This document shows positions 16,534 to 25,006 of a stretch of DNA of 45,520 nucleotides, piece after piece (the stretch's first letter is position 1; each line of letters starts with the position of its first letter). A model generated the notes under the pieces. It made no database searches. It was given only the letters and a program-made list of their open reading frames with translations, and was not told where the DNA came from. A program made the position numbers and the translations under genes. Origin of the DNA: Abditibacteriota bacterium (GTDB lineage Bacteria; Armatimonadota; UBA5829); the NCBI GenBank assembly GCA_017445025.1, contig JAFSVJ010000098.1, positions 1-45,520 of the forward strand, written 5' to 3'.

Positions 16534-18627
16534 TTACATAAATAACTTACCAATATTCCAAACTATAAAGCATAATACCCATGCTACCAATGGAGGATAA
16601 ATAATAGAGAATAAGAAGTATTTCCATTCACCGATTTCTTTTTTCATGGTAATGACTGTAGCAAAGCAGGGCCAATACATTAAACAGAACATCATAAATA
16701 TATATGATTGGAAAGGAGTATAAATGCTTCTTATAAATGCTTCGGCATCCCCGGCTCCCTGAGCTCCCGCAATAACCTCAAGAGCGGAAACAACTACTTC
16801 TTTTGCACCTATTCCAAAAATAGATGCCACACCTGCCATCCAGTCAAGACCTATTGGCTTAAATATAGGTTCAATCCAGTGTCCCAACATCATAACAATA
16901 GAATTGTCTTCTGAAGGATATACAGAAATAAACCATATCAAAATAGCACAACCGGCAACAATAGTTCCTGCACGAACTATAAACTGTTTTGTTCTGTCCC
17001 ATGTGTGGATAATGGTGCTTTTGAAAGTTGGCCATCTGTAAGCCGGCATTTCCATTACAAAAGGAGTTTCCTTATCATCAAACATAGTTCCTTTACAAAT
17101 CTTACCCACAATAATAGCCACTAAAATACCTATCAAATAAATAGACATCAAAACCAAAGGTCGCCATTTCGGTTCAAAGAAAATAGCAACAAAGAATGTA
17201 TAAATAGGCAATCTGGCTGAACAGGACATAAGAGGAATTACAAAAATGGTAATCAATCTGTCAGCACGGGATTCCATGGTTCTCGTTGCCATAACAGCTG
17301 GAATATTACACCCAAATCCCAAAAGCATGGCAACAAAACTCTTTCCGTGAAGTCCAAAGGCGTGCATTGCTCTGTCCACCACAAAAGCGGCTCTTGCCAT
17401 ATATCCACTGTCTTCCAATATGGCAATAACTATAAACATACAAGCAATATAGGGCAAGAATACTATAACAGCACCTACACCTGCCACAACACCACTTCCC
17501 AAGAGTTCACCAAGGGCACCGGGAACACTTTCTGTTATATAACCCACAAGGCCGATAAAATCATCTGTTCCGTTAATCCAACCATCAATGTATCCCGCAA
17601 TAAAGTCTCCCACATTGAAAGCCACATAAAATGCACAATACATTATGGCTGCAAAGAAAGGTATTGACAGCCATTTGTTAAGGAGAATATTATCTATTCT
17701 TTCTGTTATAGAAACTTTATTACTTGTCTTTGAATAACTAACAAACTTATTAATAAGTCCGCTTATGAAAGCATATCTGTCATCGGTTACTATTTCATCT
17801 ATAGAATCTCCGTATACATCCGTTACATGTCCTCTTTTAATATCTATTTGAGCCTCAAGATTTTTAGGACTTATAAGATTAGGTTGCAACATATTAATTG
17901 CTTCCTTATCCCCTTCAAAACCTCGGACTATAAACCAACGAAGTCTTATAGGGTTATTCTCTTTTGAAACAAATATATCACCCGGGATATCATGAGCATG
18001 ACGAGTATCCGTAGAATTTCCTTTATCCGTAAATTGGAAAGGATTTTTAACCTTAAGGGAATTTTCCATTTCAGTTATTTCTGTTTCAAGTTCACCTGAG
18101 AAAGAGATATGCCTCGGAATGTAATATTCCTTGTTATCATAAACTTCGTTAATTATTTCGTAGAATTTATCCCAAGATTTGGTTTTTGCCCCTTGTGTGA
18201 CTATGTAAGGAATATTCATTGATTCTGATATTCTCTTATAATCAATTTCTGTTTGATTCTTTTGGACGATATCATCCATATTGAAAACCAAAACCATAGG
18301 AAGACCTATTTCAGTTAACTGAGTTGTTAAGAACAAACTTCTGTCCAAAACGGAACTGTCAATAATATTTACTATTATATCAACCTTTTCTTTAATAAGA
18401 AAATCACGTGATACGATTTCTTCATAAGAATTGGCAGACATGGAATAAAGTCCCGGCAAATCCACCAATTTATATGTAGTATCTCCTATTGTTTTGTATC
18501 CGTCTTTATATTCAACAGTCACACCGGGCCAGTTTCCCACATGCTGACGAGCTCCGGTTATTTCGTTAAAGATAGTGGTTTTACCTGAGTTGGGCTGACC
18601 GGCAAAGGCAAGAGTTATCTCTTTCAT
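16534..18627 (-). CDS. feoB: Ferrous iron transporter FeoB
   Basis: A 697-residue inner-membrane protein that takes up ferrous iron. The N-terminal G domain has G1 GQPNSGKT (10-17), the switch NWPGVTVE (33-40 region), G3 DLPG (56-59) and G4 NMDD (116-119). A helical spacer follows, then the multi-helix membrane part from about residue 310, with two Gate-type segments including FGCNIPAVMATRTME, in which the conserved Cys lies, and the later FGIGAKEVVVSAL. The length is normal for FeoB. The middle section (about 185-265) has an unusual insert rich in charged residues. feoA lies 6 bases upstream, so the two are cotranscribed, probably under iron control. Confidence 0.97.
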   Translation of the reverse strand: MKEITLAFAGQPNSGKTTIFNEITGARQHVGNWPGVTVEYKDGYKTIGDTTYKLVDLPGLYSMSANSYEEIVSRDFLIKEKVDIIVNIIDSSVLDRSLFLTTQLTEIGLPMVLVFNMDDIVQKNQTEIDYKRISESMNIPYIVTQGAKTKSWDKFYEIINEVYDNKEYYIPRHISFSGELETEITEMENSLKVKNPFQFTDKGNSTDTRHAHDIPGDIFVSKENNPIRLRWFIVRGFEGDKEAINMLQPNLISPKNLEAQIDIKRGHVTDVYGDSIDEIVTDDRYAFISGLINKFVSYSKTSNKVSITERIDNILLNKWLSIPFFAAIMYCAFYVAFNVGDFIAGYIDGWINGTDDFIGLVGYITESVPGALGELLGSGVVAGVGAVIVFLPYIACMFIVIAILEDSGYMARAAFVVDRAMHAFGLHGKSFVAMLLGFGCNIPAVMATRTMESRADRLITIFVIPLMSCSARLPIYTFFVAIFFEPKWRPLVLMSIYLIGILVAIIVGKICKGTMFDDKETPFVMEMPAYRWPTFKSTIIHTWDRTKQFIVRAGTIVAGCAILIWFISVYPSEDNSIVMMLGHWIEPIFKPIGLDWMAGVASIFGIGAKEVVVSALEVIAGAQGAGDAEAFIRSIYTPFQSYIFMMFCLMYWPCFATVITMKKEIGEWKYFLFSIIYPPLVAWVLCFIVWNIGKLFM

Positions 18628-18633
18628 AATACT

Positions 18634-18879
18634 TTACTCCTTTTCAACTATAATATTGTGAGCTTCGTTATATCTTAATGAAACAAGAAAGCCCCGAGTT
18701 TTTACTTCAATGGGATCACCTAAGGGAGCTTTTCTGATGATTTCTACTTCTGTTCCCGGATTAAGGCCCATTTCAATAATGCGTCTTTTGATGTTGGTCT
18801 CCCCCACAATTTTAAGAACTTTATAACTTTTTCCCGGCTTTAAGTCAGCTAAATGCGCCGTCTTCTGTGTATCTGACAT
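18634..18879 (-). CDS. feoA: Ferrous iron transport accessory protein FeoA
   Basis: An 81-residue cytoplasmic protein with the SH3-like FeoA fold: LADLKPGKSYKVLKI, RRIIEMGLNPGTEVEIIRKAP, GDPIEVKTRGFLVSLR. FeoA is needed for FeoB function in the systems studied. The start codon follows AGAGGAAG at a normal distance. It is the first gene of the feoAB pair and has an unusual leader containing two copies of a GTTAA-N6-TTAAC type dyad, described separately. Confidence 0.95.
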   Translation of the reverse strand: MSDTQKTAHLADLKPGKSYKVLKIVGETNIKRRIIEMGLNPGTEVEIIRKAPLGDPIEVKTRGFLVSLRYNEAHNIIVEKE

Positions 18880-18906
18880 AATAACTTCCTCTTTTTTGAT
18901 TTTTTA

Positions 18907-18981
18907 GTTTATGGTTCTTAACAAAAGGAGGACTAAATACAATGATTTTTTATTTACATTAAAAAGTTAAGAACCATTAAC
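18907..18981 (-). promoter_or_regulatory. Paired inverted 16-base dyads in the feoA leader
   Basis: GTTAAGAACCATTAAC at 18966-18981 and GTTTATGGTTCTTAAC at 18907-18922 are inverse copies with 15 of 16 bases conserved, and each is itself an imperfect palindrome. Centres are 59 bases apart, with one copy next to the predicted transcription start. They could be two operators for a dimeric iron-responsive repressor, or arms of a long RNA stem. Neither resembles the classical Fur box. Confidence 0.7.
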
Positions 18982-18992
18982 TTTACATCTAT

Positions 18993-19022
18993 ATTATACC
19001 ACAACAGAAAAACCTTTGTCAA
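18993..19022 (-). promoter_or_regulatory. Promoter of feoAB
   Basis: On the minus strand: TTGACA (19022-19017), 18 bases, TATAAT (18998-18993), with GTGG before the -10. The predicted start is near 18986, giving a leader of about 105 bases. Confidence 0.85.
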
Positions 19023-19070
19023 GTTTTAAGTTAATCTAATTTAACTTTTTTAAAAAATATTACAAAAAAA

Positions 19071-19097
19071 AAGAGCCCTTAATATTTAAGAACTCTT
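19071..19097 (-). terminator. Terminator after the BNR-propeller gene
   Basis: A stem AAGAG..CTTAA/TTAAG..CTCTT with a small internal loop lies between A and T runs, so it can work in both directions. It lies 25 bases past the stop codon of the minus-strand gene. Confidence 0.75.
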
Positions 19098-19121
19098 TTT
19101 TACTTAGGAATTTTAAAATTA

Positions 19122-20117
19122 CTATTTCAAATCATAAGTGAGGAACAACACCGTATGCCTGTTATGTTCAATAACAAAACAGAGTTTTCCGTCTTTATAA
19201 TATCCGTTGGGATAGTGAAACTCTCCGGGGAAGTATGTCACTCTGATTTTTTCACTCCAAGAAGCCATATCATCATCACTTACCCACACTTCCAGGGGCC
19301 ACCTTTTGGCATAAAAAACACCCTCTTCCACAATCTCTTTATTATTGGGAACGTTAATTAAAGCTATCTTATCACCGCAATTTATGGCTTGTGCTTTACA
19401 AGTGGAATTGGGAATAGAAGTTTTTTCCGGATAAGACCAAGTTAAGCCTTTGTCCTTTGACACGCTTTTCCAAAGCCAACCAGTATTATCCCATCTCATT
19501 AACATTACCAATTCACCACCTGAAAGCTCTACTATTGAAGGCTCTGTCCATATCCAACCAAGCGTTCCGTCTATGGTTTCCTTTGACATACTTCGCCACC
19601 CTTCCGGTTGTGATAAACTAAAGCACTCTATATTTCTAAAATCCTTGTTTGCCTCTCTAATCATAACACCTTGCAAACAAACTCTTTCATTTCCCTTTAT
19701 AGGATAAGAATGATATGGTATTAATATAGTTCCGTCTTTTAGTATTGTCATGGGTCTAATGAGAGTCCAGTCATAAAGCCGGCTAAAAATATCACTCTCA
19801 GCCCAATTATAACCATCCTCAGAAACTATGGTGACACATTTCATATCCCAAAAGTCACCATCATGAACAATCATGGAAACATATATTTTTTCATCTATAA
19901 CATTCATACTGTTGGCATAACAGGCTCTTTCGTTGGTATATATCATAACCCCACCGGACCAAGTTTTGCCATAATCTTTTGACCGGAAGGCAAATACTCT
20001 GTTATCCGGGCAAGGCTCTCTGTCTCCACCTATGGTGACAACACATAAAAATTCGTCATTAAATTCTACAATAAGAGGCTCCAAAGCCAAAGAATGGGAA
20101 CATATTTGGTTTATCAT
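19122..20117 (-). CDS. BNR/Asp-box beta-propeller protein, sialidase-fold
   Basis: A 331-residue protein with Asp-box motifs SKDYGKTW (about 46-53), SEDGYNW (about 107) and SKDKGLTW (about 222), as in six-bladed sialidase-type propellers. The N-terminal RIP motif and a clear arginine triad of true sialidases were not found, so an unrelated exo-glycosidase or a sugar-binding role is equally possible. No signal peptide is present, so it is probably cytoplasmic. The start follows AAAGGAA. It is transcribed divergently from the GH42-like gene at 20255 across a 137-base gap, suggesting shared control. Confidence 0.7.
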   Translation of the reverse strand: MINQICSHSLALEPLIVEFNDEFLCVVTIGGDREPCPDNRVFAFRSKDYGKTWSGGVMIYTNERACYANSMNVIDEKIYVSMIVHDGDFWDMKCVTIVSEDGYNWAESDIFSRLYDWTLIRPMTILKDGTILIPYHSYPIKGNERVCLQGVMIREANKDFRNIECFSLSQPEGWRSMSKETIDGTLGWIWTEPSIVELSGGELVMLMRWDNTGWLWKSVSKDKGLTWSYPEKTSIPNSTCKAQAINCGDKIALINVPNNKEIVEEGVFYAKRWPLEVWVSDDDMASWSEKIRVTYFPGEFHYPNGYYKDGKLCFVIEHNRHTVLFLTYDLK

Positions 20118-20143
20118 AACAAATTCCTTTTTTTTCTATTTTA

Positions 20144-20219
20144 ATTATACAACATAATGTGTTATTTTTACAAATCATAAATTTTTAATTTGTTATTTAT
20201 TATTATTTTATGATATAAT
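20144..20219. promoter_or_regulatory. Divergent promoter region between the BNR and GH42-like genes
   Basis: Plus strand: TTGTTA (20190-20195), 18 bases, TATAAT (20214-20219), serving the gene at 20255. Minus strand: TATAAT as the complement of 20144-20149, serving the BNR gene. An imperfect dyad AACATAATGTGTT (20151-20163) sits just upstream of the minus -10 and could be an operator. Confidence 0.6.
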
Positions 20220-20254
20220 AATAATAGATAAACTATTTTAAGGAATATTTTATT

Positions 20255-22291
20255 ATGGCACTTGATTTTTTTCCATACGGAGTTAACTATTACAGACAAC
20301 CTACACCTCTTCCCGACGAATGGGCAATAGATTTAAAAAATATAAAAGAAGCGGGATATACACATATACAACTGACTTGCTGTTGGAAATGGGCTGAAAG
20401 AATTGAGGGAGAATTTAGTTTTAATGATATAGACACCCTTATGAATCTTGCGCAAGAAAACAATCTTAAAGTCATATTAATGCCTATGGTGGAATCTGCT
20501 CCGGACTGGATTTTTACCAAATATGAGGGAGAAAGAATGGGATATAAAGGTGTCCCCATTCCTCCGGAAGCTGACGGTGATTTTTATTTAGGAGGATTTA
20601 TTCCCTGTTTTGACAACCCTATAGTAAATAACAAAGCTTGCGGTTTTGCCAAAACTTTTGCTGCTCGTTATAAAGACCACCCTGCTCTATGGATGTTTAA
20701 TGTTTGGAATAACCCTATTTCAAGTCCTGCGGGAGGCTGTCAATGTGAACATTCCAAAAAAGCTTTCATAGAGTTTTTAAAAGATAGATTCCATTCTGTT
20801 GAAAGTTTAAACGCATTATTCGGCAAGGCTTTTACTTCCTTTGACACAATTAACCCTCCTTATGCTACTACAGATTATGTTGAAATGATGCTTTGGAAAT
20901 TTTGGTCATCTTTGGCAACCAGTCAACATATTAAAGATATCAGCAATGCCATAAAAGAAGTTGCACCAAATAAACCTGTAATGTGTCATATTAAAGACGG
21001 CCAAATGCTTAACAACCCTCTTGATGAAGCCACAAACGATATGGCTAACGCATCAGCTGTTGACATTTATGCATCTAATTTCCCCCTTTATAACCCTCCA
21101 AAAAATGCTGAAGAAGGATCTATGCCTACCACAATAGGTGACTGGATGAGAAGAGTGGACCCAAACTTTTGGATTCACGATTTTTCTCCGATAACAGGTG
21201 AATGGGGAAAAGCACCCAATGATAATGATTTAAGAAGACTTATTTGGCAAGCCATAGCAACAGGCTGCAACGGATTAACTTTCAGTAAATACAGAAACGA
21301 GAGAGTGGGAAATACCTCTAACAGTTTGGGTATGCGAGAAATTAACGGAAAAGAAACCTCAAGAAGCAAAATTTGTGATGATATAGCAAAAATTCTCAAA
21401 AAAATAGATCCCATTCTGTCTAAATCAAAACGAAAGTTAGCTGAAGTTGCCCAAATTTATCATTACGAAGAAGATCTCCTATCCCGTTTGGAAGAATGGC
21501 AAAACCCTATGGGTATTGAACACTCTAAAAAAGTTTTTTATAAATATAAAAACTCTATGTTACACCAACACGGTATATTCGCCGCTGTTTTGGTAAACGG
21601 AATGGATTTTGTCACATGGTCAGATGATTTTTCCAAATATAAAGTTATCTGTTGCGCAGGAGACGAAATAATAACTCCCAATATGGCAAGAAAACTAAAA
21701 GAATATGTTAAAGAAGGTGGAAACCTTATAGTTGAATTTCCCTTTGCCTGTCGTGATATGACTACTTGGGTATCTACGGAAAGACCAAACAACGGTTTGG
21801 AAGAATTGTTAGGAGTGCGAGAAGTTGCTCACTATGAAGAAGACCACACAGCCGCTTTCAGCACAGCAACCTTTAAACATATTCCCATATATATCGAAGG
21901 TGAACCCGTAGGAGAACCAAAGGTTTTCGGTATTTGGGATAACGGAAAGCCTTGTGCCTTTGAAAACTCTTACGGAAAAGGAAAAGTCTTTTCCATTTTG
22001 GCATCTTTTTCAAGTGTAAACTATATAGAAAGTTCAACAGCCACCTTTATAGCAAGGTATATTTTCAACCAAATAGGAATTAGCCCTATTTTGCCCTACG
22101 GTTTGATTATCAGAAACATGGAAGATGAAGAAACAGGTCAACATATGGTATTTATGTTTAATTTCTGCCCTGAAGACCAAACGGTTAACTTTGACATTTC
22201 TAACTGCACCATAATCGATAAAAACAACTGCTTAATTCAGGGCGGTCAAATAATAATCAAACGTGGTGGATTTATAGTCTTACATGACTGA
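20255..22291 (+). CDS. GH42-family protein lacking both catalytic glutamates (probable pseudoenzyme)
   Basis: A 678-residue, signal-less protein with the complete GH42 beta-galactosidase architecture: TIM barrel (1 to about 390), trimerisation domain (about 400-600) and a small C-terminal beta domain. It aligns without gaps in the barrel to the protein at 31565, which keeps both catalytic residues (E151 in AWNEP, E307 in WIQEFYP). Here the matching positions are N153 (VWNNP) and D309 (WIHDFSP). The frame is intact and the substrate-pocket neighbourhood is conserved, so the protein is maintained, possibly as a sensor or binding protein, or with altered chemistry. The CxC of the zinc site (GGCQCEH) is retained, but the usual following Cys is replaced by Ser. 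A promoter and AAGGAA precede the ATG. Confidence 0.85.
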   Translation: MALDFFPYGVNYYRQPTPLPDEWAIDLKNIKEAGYTHIQLTCCWKWAERIEGEFSFNDIDTLMNLAQENNLKVILMPMVESAPDWIFTKYEGERMGYKGVPIPPEADGDFYLGGFIPCFDNPIVNNKACGFAKTFAARYKDHPALWMFNVWNNPISSPAGGCQCEHSKKAFIEFLKDRFHSVESLNALFGKAFTSFDTINPPYATTDYVEMMLWKFWSSLATSQHIKDISNAIKEVAPNKPVMCHIKDGQMLNNPLDEATNDMANASAVDIYASNFPLYNPPKNAEEGSMPTTIGDWMRRVDPNFWIHDFSPITGEWGKAPNDNDLRRLIWQAIATGCNGLTFSKYRNERVGNTSNSLGMREINGKETSRSKICDDIAKILKKIDPILSKSKRKLAEVAQIYHYEEDLLSRLEEWQNPMGIEHSKKVFYKYKNSMLHQHGIFAAVLVNGMDFVTWSDDFSKYKVICCAGDEIITPNMARKLKEYVKEGGNLIVEFPFACRDMTTWVSTERPNNGLEELLGVREVAHYEEDHTAAFSTATFKHIPIYIEGEPVGEPKVFGIWDNGKPCAFENSYGKGKVFSILASFSSVNYIESSTATFIARYIFNQIGISPILPYGLIIRNMEDEETGQHMVFMFNFCPEDQTVNFDISNCTIIDKNNCLIQGGQIIIKRGGFIVLHD

Positions 22292-22302
22292 TATAAAAAT
22301 AG

Positions 22303-22325
22303 AGAGCCGAAAGGCTCTTTTTTTA
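22303..22325 (+). terminator. Terminator of the GH42-like gene
   Basis: AGAGCC, GAAA loop, GGCTCT (22303-22318), then a run of T. Confidence 0.92.
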
Positions 22326-22615
22326 AATGCACAATGCAAAATGCAGAATGCAAATTTACGCAGAACCTATCTATCACCCCTCCTTGAAAATCAGCTCGAC
22401 GGAGCGAGCGATTTTCAATGGGTCTAGTCAAAAATCTTAAATTTCACCCCTAAAAGTTTCATAAATTCAACTTTTGGGGACCCCGAGATTGCCGCAACAG
22501 AGCCTTTATCTCGCAAAGCGAGGGAATGCAAAAGGGGAGATGGCTTCTATCTCACAAGCGAGGGAATGCAAAAGGGCGATACCACCCCTAAATCTGCGAT
22601 TAGGGGGACAATAAA
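22325..22615. repeat. Repeat mosaic between two facing terminators
   Basis: No gene is seen. It contains AATGCACAATGC words (22326-22352), a long hairpin with TTGAAAATC and GATTTTCAA arms and inner GCTCG/CGAGC (22384-22418), a CCTAAAAGTTTC/AACTTTTGGGG module (22448-22482), a near-tandem pair of 40-41 base units containing GCGAGGGAATGCAAAAGGG (22508-22576), and a CCCCTAA/TTAGGGGG hairpin (22586-22609). Confidence 0.7.
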
Positions 22616-22633
22616 AAGAGCCTTTCGGCTCTT
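22616..22633 (-). terminator. Terminator of the serC-pepP operon
   Basis: On the minus strand AAGAGCC, GAAA loop, GGCTCTT, then TTT. The stem begins within the pepP stop codon. It is the same hairpin as at 22303-22318. Confidence 0.85.
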
Positions 22634-23730
22634 TAATGTTTTCTAAAAAAATATCTCTCTTTCTTTTCTTTAAGTAGCAATTCTTTTTTATTACTGAAAT
22701 CATACTGTCTTATATTTTGGGTTAGGTTTAAAGCCCCTTGCTTTGTTACCAAAACATCATCCTCAAGGCGAACACCGCCCCAACCTTCTATATAAATCCC
22801 CGGCTCTACGCTTGTCACATAGCCGGGCTGCAATATGGTTTCACTACGTGGAGACAGAGAACCTCCGTCGTGGACCGTGACACCTATTCCGTGTCCCAAA
22901 CCATGGCCGAAACAATCACCATATCCGAACTTAGATATATAATCACGAGCAATTTTATCTATTTCTTTACCTGTCTTGCCGGGCTTTATTTCACTGATTG
23001 CCAAAGCTTTGGCATCTTTAACTATATCATATATTTCTTTAAACTTATCAGTCATTTCCCCCACAAAAACTGTTCTGGTGACATCAGCGTTATAGTGCTT
23101 GTATGCCACACCATAATCTATTTTCACCATCATACCATCTTCAAGTTTTCTGTCTGTGGGTTTGTGATGAGGGCAGGCGGAATTGTCTCCGAATGCCACA
23201 ATTGTATCAAATCCAACCTTTGCAAAAGGGTAAGATTTCATATTAAACTCAATTAAATTGGCAAGTTCACACTCTGTAATCCCGGGCTGAATTGTTTCAA
23301 ACATTTCGGCACACTCTTTCAAAATATCTGTGGCAGTGCAAATAAGGTCTATCTCCTCTGAGTCTTTAATCTCTCTTATTTTTTCCACCAAACCCTTGGT
23401 TTTTATCAAATCAAAGCCAAAACTATTTAAATTTTCATAATCGGAAAAAGAGATTGTGCCGGCCTCAAAGGCTACCTTTTCACCTTCTTGTGCCAAGTCT
23501 TTTATACATTCAATATAAGAGATTTTTGCCTCATAAATTTCAAATTCGGGAGCTTCTCTCTTAGCTTGAACAGTATATCGACTGTCTGTAATAAGAACTT
23601 GTTTTCCGGGAGAGATAAACAAACACCCTTCTCCGTCAAAACCTGATAAATAAAACACATTATCTTCATGTGTTATTACAATGGCATCAGCCTCAAGGCT
23701 CTCCAAAACTTTATTAACTCTTTTGTTCAT
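22633..23730 (-). CDS. pepP: M24 aminopeptidase, Xaa-Pro aminopeptidase type
   Basis: A 365-residue cytoplasmic metallopeptidase of the M24 (pita-bread) family that releases N-terminal residues before proline or cleaves Xaa-Pro dipeptides. The N-terminal creatinase-like domain covers about 1-125. The catalytic domain carries the dinuclear metal ligands in KIDYGVAYKHYNADVTRT (two Asp), GHGLGHGIGVTVHDGG (His), SVEPGIYIEGWGG (Glu) and VRLEDDVLVT (Glu). The length and order match PepP/PepQ-type proteins, and the two cannot be separated from sequence alone. It is last in the serC-serS-tyrS-pepP run, 49 bases after tyrS. The tail after residue 345 is lysine-rich. Confidence 0.88.
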   Translation of the reverse strand: MNKRVNKVLESLEADAIVITHEDNVFYLSGFDGEGCLFISPGKQVLITDSRYTVQAKREAPEFEIYEAKISYIECIKDLAQEGEKVAFEAGTISFSDYENLNSFGFDLIKTKGLVEKIREIKDSEEIDLICTATDILKECAEMFETIQPGITECELANLIEFNMKSYPFAKVGFDTIVAFGDNSACPHHKPTDRKLEDGMMVKIDYGVAYKHYNADVTRTVFVGEMTDKFKEIYDIVKDAKALAISEIKPGKTGKEIDKIARDYISKFGYGDCFGHGLGHGIGVTVHDGGSLSPRSETILQPGYVTSVEPGIYIEGWGGVRLEDDVLVTKQGALNLTQNIRQYDFSNKKELLLKEKKERYFFRKH

Positions 23731-23779
23731 ATTTTACCCATTAATAAAAAATAAGGCATAACCAAAGGGTTATACCTTT

Positions 23780-24997
23780 CTATTTTAAAAATTTAACAAA
23801 TTTTCTCTTACCTGCTTTGAGAACAATTCCTTCAGGCTTTATGGTTATCTCTTTTTGGAAATCTGTCACCTTATCGCCGTCTACGGAAACAGCACCGTCT
23901 TTTATAAGTCTTCTCATATCTGAATTGGACATGCCCCAACCTGCCTTTTGCATTAAAGTCAAAAGGGTTAATTTGTCCTCTTCCACCTTAATCTCTGCTA
24001 TATCTGTGGGAACATCTCTTTGAGAGAAAACTTTTTCAAACTCGGCTTGAGCTTCCTTAGCTGCTTCTTCGGAGTGATAAATTGTAATTATCTCTCTTGC
24101 AAGTCTCTTCTTCAAATCCATAGGATGAACAGAGCCTGTCTTTATACCTTCACAAAGTCTCTTAACTTCATCCATATCCACATCGGTGCAGAGTTCAAAA
24201 TAAGTTTCCATCATCTCGTCAGGCAAAGACATAAGCTTTCCGAACATATCCTTGGCTTCTTCCGTTATACCTACATAATTGCCCAAAGATTTACTCATTT
24301 TATTAACACCGTCAAGACCAACCAAAAGTGGCATAAAGAGACCTACCTGAGCCTCTTTTTCATAAGAAGTTTGGAGAGTTCTACCCATTAGGATATTAAA
24401 CTTCTGCTCTGTTCCTCCTACTTCCACATCACTTTCAAGAACCACACTGTCATAGGCTTGACAAATAGGATAAGTCAATTCGTGGACCGCAATGGGACGA
24501 CCTTCATTTAATCTCTTTTGAAAATCATCTCTTTCTATAAGTCTTGCCAAAGTCACATGACTCATTAATCTTATAACATCCACAAAGTCAAGGGGAGCTA
24601 ACCATTCGGAGTTAAAGTGAATAACAGTCTTATCCGGATCTAAAATCTTAAAAAATTGTTGATAATAGGTTTTTGCGTTATCCGCAATTTGCTCTTTTGT
24701 AAGCTGAGGACGGGTAATGGATTTTCCTGTGGGGTCACCTATACCTGCCGTAAAATCACCTATAATAATATGAACTTCGTGACCCATATCTTGAAATTTT
24801 CTCATCTTTCGAAGAACAACAGCGGAACCTAAGTGAATATCGGGAGCTGTAGGATCAAGTCCCAACTTAATTTTAAGAGGTTTTTTTTCCTTAATGGATT
24901 TGGCTAATTTAGCTTTTAAATCCTCTTCCGGAACTATTTCAACGGTTCCTCTTTTAATTATATTAAATTGTTCTTCTACCAATTCTTTAATATCCAT
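23780..24997 (-). CDS. tyrS: Tyrosyl-tRNA synthetase
   Basis: A 405-residue class I aminoacyl-tRNA synthetase that charges tRNA-Tyr. The HIGH-type signature appears as DPTAPDIHLGSAV (about 48-60), the tyrosine-pocket segment as CQAYDSVVLESDVEVGGTEQKFN and the KMSKS loop as KMSKSLGNYVG. An S4 RNA-binding domain ends the protein (about 345-405). This form, with a PTAPDIHLGS signature, belongs to the TyrRS group found in many bacteria besides the E. coli type. The start is 9 bases beyond serS, so translation is probably coupled; the RBS is weak. Confidence 0.96.
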   Translation of the reverse strand: MDIKELVEEQFNIIKRGTVEIVPEEDLKAKLAKSIKEKKPLKIKLGLDPTAPDIHLGSAVVLRKMRKFQDMGHEVHIIIGDFTAGIGDPTGKSITRPQLTKEQIADNAKTYYQQFFKILDPDKTVIHFNSEWLAPLDFVDVIRLMSHVTLARLIERDDFQKRLNEGRPIAVHELTYPICQAYDSVVLESDVEVGGTEQKFNILMGRTLQTSYEKEAQVGLFMPLLVGLDGVNKMSKSLGNYVGITEEAKDMFGKLMSLPDEMMETYFELCTDVDMDEVKRLCEGIKTGSVHPMDLKKRLAREIITIYHSEEAAKEAQAEFEKVFSQRDVPTDIAEIKVEEDKLTLLTLMQKAGWGMSNSDMRRLIKDGAVSVDGDKVTDFQKEITIKPEGIVLKAGKRKFVKFLK

Positions 24998-25006
24998 AAC
25001 AACCTA

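Noticed and set aside
19122..20117. Naming the BNR protein a sialidase
   Set aside because: Asp boxes support the propeller fold only. The RIP motif and arginine triad needed for sialidase were not recognised.
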